Of a stretch of DNA of 64,000 nucleotides, positions 60,326 through 64,000 are shown one piece after another. Position 1 is the stretch's first letter. Each line of letters opens with the position of its first letter. This DNA is from Collinsella sp. An2 (GTDB lineage Bacteria; Actinomycetota; Coriobacteriia; Coriobacteriales; Coriobacteriaceae), in assembly GCF_002160065.1 (NCBI RefSeq), contig NZ_NFJW01000002.1:186001-250000 (forward strand), in the 5' to 3' direction. The notes under the pieces were generated by a model. The model worked only from the letters and a program-made list of their open reading frames with translations. It did no database searches and was not told the origin of the DNA. The position numbers were made by a program, and so were the translations under genes.

Positions 60326-62126
60326 GGTCGGCACCTCCCTTCACGGTCGAATCTTCCAAAGCGGTCTCCTCGGCAGACGCCGTCGCGACGTCCTCCTCGG
60401 AGGTGCGGTTCTGCTGCTCGTAGGTCTCGCGGTAGAAGTCGCAGTTCTTCATGAGCTCGTCGTGCGTACCCAGGCCCACGACGTGCCCGCTGTCGAGCAC
60501 CAGGATGCGGTCGGCGTGTTCCACGGAGCTCGTGCGCTGCGCGATGATGATCTTGGTGGTATCGGGCAGGTAGCTCGCCAGGCCTTCACGGATGAGCGCG
60601 TCGGTCTTGGTGTCCACGGCGCTCGTGGAGTCGTCGAGGATCAGGACCTTCGGGTGCTTGAGGAGCGCTCGCGCGATGCACAGACGCTGCTTCTGGCCGC
60701 CCGAGACGTTGGTGCCGCCCTGCTCGATGTAGTAGTCGTACTTGCCGGGCAGGCCCTGGATGAACTCATCGGCCTGGGCGAGCCTGCACACCTCGACGAT
60801 CTCGTCATAGGTCGCGTTCGGGTCGCCCCAGCGCAGGTTCTCCTTGATGGTGCCCGAGAACAGCACGTTCTTCTGCAGCACGACAGCCACGTTGTTGCGC
60901 AGGAAGTCCAGGTCGTAGTCGCGCACGTCGACGCCGCCGACCTTGACTGCGCCCTCCGTCACGTCGTACAGGCGGCTGATGAGGTTCACGAGCGAGGTCT
61001 TGGCCGAACCGGTGCCGCCCATGATGCCGAGCGTCTCGCCGCTCTTGATGTGCAGGTCGACGTCGGCGAGCGCACGATGCTCGGCCTTCTCGGAGTACTT
61101 GAACGTGACGTGGTCGAAGTCGATCGAGCCGTCCTTCATCTCGGTGATGGGATGCTCGGGGTTCTCGATGGTGGGCTCGGTCTCGATGACCTCCACGATA
61201 CGCTCGGCGGACTCCTGAGCCATGGTGATCATGGCGAAGACCATCGACACCATCATGAGGGCCATGAGGATCATGAAGCCATAGGTGGTGAGTGCCGAGA
61301 GCTGGCCCACGTTGAAGACCTCGCCGCGGCTCGAGATGATGATGTAGCTGCCGAACTGCAGTACCACGACGAACACCGTGTACACGGCGAGGTTCATCAT
61401 GGGCGTGTTCAGCGCAAGGATCTTCTCGGCGCGGGTGAAGTCGCGGCAGACGTCCTGGGCAGCAACGCCGAACTTCTTTTTCTCGTAGTCCTGGCGCACG
61501 TAGCTCTTGACGTCGCGCATGCCGGTGACGTTCTCCTCGACGGACTCGTTGAGCGCGTCGTACTTATGGAACACGGAGCGGAAGATCGGGTGCACGGTGC
61601 GCACGACCTTGAACAGGCCGAAGCCCAGGAACGGCACGATGATCACGAAGACAAGCGCCATGGGGCCGGCCATGATGAAGGCCATGATGATGCCGCAGAT
61701 GAGCAGCATCGGGCAGCGGACGGCGGTGCGGATGATCATCATGTAGGCGAGCTGGACGTTCGTGATGTCCGTGGTGAGGCGGGTCACCAACGAGCTCGAC
61801 GAGAACTGGTCGATGTTGGCAAAGCTGAAGCGCTGAATGGCGGCAAAGACGTCGTGGCGCAGGTTCTTGGCGAAGCCGCACGAGGCGATCGAGCATTCGA
61901 CGCCGGCGCCGATGCCGAAGGCGAGCGAGGCCAGGGCCATGCCGATGAGCACACCCGCATAGGGGAGCATCTCGTTGAGGGTGGCGCCCGCCTGGATGGC
62001 GTTGATAAGCTGCGCGGTCACGAAGGGAATCGCCACCTCCATGACGACCTCGCCCAGCACGATGATCGGCGTCGCGAGGGCCGCGCGCTTATACTCCCTG
62101 ATGCTCTGCATAAGGGTGTTGATCAT
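60318..62126 (-). CDS. heterodimeric ABC exporter, degenerate-site subunit (pair 3)
   Basis: 602 residues, ATG after GGGAGGAAC, four-base overlap with the MarR stop. Walker A GGTGSAKTS has Ala where the third Gly of GxGK is usual. Signature VSGGQKQRLCIARAL is intact, Walker B LILDDSTSAVD has Asp for Glu, and H-loop IIAQR has Gln for His. This is the degenerate half. Confidence 0.93.
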   Translation of the reverse strand: MINTLMQSIREYKRAALATPIIVLGEVVMEVAIPFVTAQLINAIQAGATLNEMLPYAGVLIGMALASLAFGIGAGVECSIASCGFAKNLRHDVFAAIQRFSFANIDQFSSSSLVTRLTTDITNVQLAYMMIIRTAVRCPMLLICGIIMAFIMAGPMALVFVIIVPFLGFGLFKVVRTVHPIFRSVFHKYDALNESVEENVTGMRDVKSYVRQDYEKKKFGVAAQDVCRDFTRAEKILALNTPMMNLAVYTVFVVVLQFGSYIIISSRGEVFNVGQLSALTTYGFMILMALMMVSMVFAMITMAQESAERIVEVIETEPTIENPEHPITEMKDGSIDFDHVTFKYSEKAEHRALADVDLHIKSGETLGIMGGTGSAKTSLVNLISRLYDVTEGAVKVGGVDVRDYDLDFLRNNVAVVLQKNVLFSGTIKENLRWGDPNATYDEIVEVCRLAQADEFIQGLPGKYDYYIEQGGTNVSGGQKQRLCIARALLKHPKVLILDDSTSAVDTKTDALIREGLASYLPDTTKIIIAQRTSSVEHADRILVLDSGHVVGLGTHDELMKNCDFYRETYEQQNRTSEEDVATASAEETALEDSTVKGGADHE

Positions 62127-62623
62127 GCAAGTTCCTCCCATCTGGTTCGAATCTTCTCAAGCATTTCTGCAAGCTGTTCCTGCTCTTCGACGGTCAGGCA
62201 GTCAAAGGCCCGGCGACGAAACAGGATGCGCTCTTCCTGATCGCGGGCCGCCTCGGCGATGCCCTTCTCGGTGAGGCGAATGGTGAGTTGCCTGCGGTCT
62301 TCGGGGTTGCGCGTACGCTCGATGAGGCCGGCGGTCTCGATTTTCGCCAGCACCTCCGAAAGCGATCCGGGCTTGAGTTCGAAAAACGACCCCAGCTCCT
62401 GCTGCGACATCTGCCCGCCGTGCTTGGCGATCAGGCAGATGATGGGCGCCTTTCCAGACCGGCCGCCGCCATGGAAGTGCATGAAGTGTCCGCAGTATCC
62501 AAGGCCGGCGAGCAGCCGGCGCGCCAACGCATCTTCGGGGCTGTCCGAGGCGTTGGCGCCGGTCGTGGCGGCAGACCCGTTCGGCAGCGTTTCGGACGAT
62601 TCATCCCCGATGATTGTGCACAT
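62123..62623 (-). CDS. MarR-family regulator of exporter pair 3
   Basis: 166 residues from an ATG after AGAGAGGAGACAGC; the longer upstream frame is rejected. The winged helix contains MSQQELGSFFELKPGSLSEVLAKIETAGLIERTRNPEDRRQLTIRLTEKG. Overlap with the exporter gene makes it first in the operon, so it probably represses itself and the exporter. Confidence 0.92.
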   Translation of the reverse strand: MCTIIGDESSETLPNGSAATTGANASDSPEDALARRLLAGLGYCGHFMHFHGGGRSGKAPIICLIAKHGGQMSQQELGSFFELKPGSLSEVLAKIETAGLIERTRNPEDRRQLTIRLTEKGIAEAARDQEERILFRRRAFDCLTVEEQEQLAEMLEKIRTRWEELA

Positions 62624-62667
62624 GCTGTCTCCTCTCTGATGCTCGTATTGTTTCTTTCGACCAGAGA

Positions 62668-62695
62668 AGATTACTACTGAAGCGCATATAGTCAA
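62668..62695 (-). promoter_or_regulatory. candidate promoter of the MarR-exporter operon
   Basis: On the minus strand TTGACT (62695-62690) and TAATCT (62673-62668) are 16 bases apart, 45 bases before the MarR ATG. The -10 match is moderate. Confidence 0.5.
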
Positions 62696-62821
62696 GGTAC
62701 CGAATTATTCGGCAGAAAAATATATTGATGCGTCATCTTTCGGCGGGCGATGCATCGGGATGCCGCGGAGAGGCGGCTCGCGGTGTGGACAGGCGGAAAT
62801 GACCCGTGGCGTCGCATCCAA

Positions 62822-62956
62822 CGAGTCGCGTTCAACGAAGCGCGCTCGATGAAGCACATCCACCGCGCCGAACCCAACGAGGCGCACCCAACGCAGCACG
62901 TCTAACGCGCCGTGCCGGCCGCGCCGAGCCCAAAGCAGCACGTCTAACGCGCGCCT
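62822..62956. repeat. degenerate tandem CGAR-type repeats
   Basis: GAAGCGCGCTC, GAAGCACATC, GAGGCGCACCC, GCAGCACGTC and CAGCACGTC recur among CCAACG/CTAACGCGC words, giving a loosely periodic stretch. No gene is credible in 62696-62972. Confidence 0.4.
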
Positions 62957-62972
62957 GCCGCGCCGCGCCCAA

Positions 62973-63028
62973 CGAAGTCCTTGATTTGGACGTTTTCACG
63001 CTCAAAAACGGACAAATCAAGGACTTCG
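62973..63028. repeat. palindromic element, family B, copy 2
   Basis: Arms 62973-62996 and 63005-63028 match at 22 of 24 positions and share CAACGAAGTCCT with copy 1 at 28657. The inner bases differ. Confidence 0.8.
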
Positions 63029-63125
63029 ATGGCAACGGAGAAGCTCACTTGGAAGATTTTCGCCGAAAGATTGAGGCGGCCCGCATATCGCTTGGGGTGA
63101 TGCGGGCCGTTGTCCGCCGCCGTGC

Positions 63126-63575
63126 TCAGTCCAGCTTTTCCAACAGCGCCTGACAGCCTTCGAATACGTCGCGCCAAGTGGCGTCGAAGTTGCCGGTATA
63201 CCAGGGGTCGGCGACGTCGTTTGGCCGATCTGTCCAGTCAAGCAGGCGGCTCACTTTGCCCTCGGGGTCTTGCCTCAGGATGCGCATGAGATTGCGGCGA
63301 TTCTCGCCATCCATATAGATGATGTGGTCCCAGCGCTCGTATTCGTCGTGCGTGATTTGCCGTGCGCGGTGCGGGACGACGGGGATTCCCTCCTCGGCAA
63401 GCTTTGCAACCGTGCCGGGATGCGGCGGGTTGCCGAGTTCTTCGCGACTGGTCGCGGCGGAATCGATGACAAACTCATGCTCGCGTCCTGCGCGGCGCAC
63501 AAGCTCGGTCATGACGGATTCGGCCATGGTGGAACGACAGATGTTGCCGTGACAAATAAAGAGAATGCGGTGCAT
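63126..63575 (-). CDS. low-molecular-weight protein tyrosine phosphatase
   Basis: 149 residues, ATG after AAAGGCATC. The P-loop ICHGNICRST (C-x5-R with the Ser/Thr) is at the N-terminus, and DPWYTG provides the general-acid Asp near the C-terminus. It dephosphorylates tyrosine on proteins. The upstream open frame (to 63779) is spurious. Neighbours offer no clue to the partner. Confidence 0.94.
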   Translation of the reverse strand: MHRILFICHGNICRSTMAESVMTELVRRAGREHEFVIDSAATSREELGNPPHPGTVAKLAEEGIPVVPHRARQITHDEYERWDHIIYMDGENRRNLMRILRQDPEGKVSRLLDWTDRPNDVADPWYTGNFDATWRDVFEGCQALLEKLD

Positions 63576-63633
63576 GAGGATGCCTTTCGCTCGATGGGCC
63601 ACTATCGTCCCGCGAGGCAGCCGCGCCGTCAAT

Positions 63634-63662
63634 CTGTCATTGGGGACGGGTTCATTTGACAG
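63634..63662. repeat. 29-base CTGTCA...TGACAG element with the GGGGACGGG motif
   Basis: CTGTCA and TGACAG flank TTGGGGACGGGTTCATT. The core CATTGGGGACGGGT matches each arm of the 59-bp hairpin at 43710. Probably a single half-copy of the same repeat. Confidence 0.6.
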
Positions 63663-63978
63663 ATGCAGAGGCGTCGACCATTTATGTTGCTCGTGCGCGA
63701 GGCCGGGCAACATGCTCCGGGGTTGAAGAAACTGCGACCGGAAAGAACCCTTGCGGCTCGACGGCCATCGGTTCCACACCTAAGGCGTGGTAATCGTTTC
63801 CCGCGTGTTTCTTACGCTCGTTTTTCAGCTTGACGGTAGCATCCGACACCCTGGCGCGGTATGCTGCGCAATTGTGTGCGTAACTTTCTCGCATTAAGTT
63901 GCAAGGGGGAGGGGAATGGGTCCCCTCCGGTTGCGTCACACGGAAGGGGTATTGAACAAAAAACCGGAAGGAACCATC

Positions 63979-64000
63979 ATGACCAAGCAAACCTCTGCGA
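63979..64000 (+). CDS. start of an unidentified gene (3' truncated)
   Basis: An ATG after GGAAGGAACC begins MTKQTSA and runs off the window. Only seven residues are visible, so no function can be given. 63780-63978 otherwise holds no gene. The GGGGA/TCCCC stem at about 63907-63928 may be a leader hairpin. Confidence 0.5.

Noticed and set aside
63682-63990. 102-residue minus-strand frame at the right end
   Set aside because: It overlaps the start region of the next plus-strand gene and has no motif or clear ribosome-binding site.
1-64000. CRISPR array, integrase, insertion sequence or prophage
   Set aside because: No regular spacer-repeat array, transposase or recombinase motif was seen; the repeats found are palindromes or short tandem units.

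Overview
The window is 64 kb of high-GC chromosome from a Coriobacteriia-type actinobacterium, most likely Collinsella or a close relative. This is inferred from the rpsF-ssb-rpsR-DUF2232-rplI cluster, a serine O-acetyltransferase/branched-chain aminotransferase pair, an LPXTG adhesin with an FctA-like pilin domain, many heterodimeric ABC exporters, and general codon use. No database search was possible, so the genus is an inference. Most of the window is dense housekeeping sequence. No phage, insertion sequence, integrase or CRISPR array was seen.

Layout. 1-3.7 kb: 3' part of a large sortase-anchored surface protein and an abutting winged-helix gene. 4.2-7.1 kb: ribosomal/ssb operon with a good promoter, a candidate S6:S18 leader and a terminator. 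7.6-18.5 kb: EF-G-like GTPase, LarE-type sulfur transferase, HAD phosphatase, LacI regulator with its operator, glmS, divergent LysR/YeiH pair with a shared operator, and a membrane-anchored XRE regulator. 18.7-23.8 kb: an unusual ABC locus with three homologous permease units in two overlapping reading frames, then an ATPase and a small orphan protein. 24-28.6 kb: MarR regulator plus heterodimeric ABC exporter. 28.9-33 kb: two tandem paralogous esterases, cysE and ilvE. 33.2-36.7 kb: glycosyltransferase plus a glycosyltransferase/pyruvyltransferase fusion. 36.7-39.8 kb: lemA, tRNA-Ser(UGA), a TadA-glycerate kinase fusion and SRP RNA. 40-46.1 kb: second exporter pair, a 59-bp-stem hairpin, GntR and an ABC-2 transporter. 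46.3-57.7 kb: flavodoxin, tyrosine phosphatase, LtaS-like enzyme, nitroreductase, Kup, RlmKL with an apparently dead RlmL half, and a Cof-type HAD. 58.3-63.6 kb: third exporter pair with MarR, then a low-molecular-weight phosphatase.

How the genes work together. Three exporters of the same heterodimeric design all keep one catalytic and one degenerate ATP site. Two sit under a MarR regulator and one is followed by a GntR-controlled ABC-2 transporter, so multidrug or host-metabolite efflux is a theme. Surface biology is represented by the adhesin, the LtaS-like enzyme, the glycosyltransferase cassette and glmS. Intergenic regions carry several families of imperfect palindromes, at least two of them present in two copies, which look like REP/MITE-type elements. 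The observations most worth following are the triplicated permease locus, the TadA-kinase fusion, the degenerate RlmL half, the altered G3 motif in the EF-G-like protein and the palindrome families.
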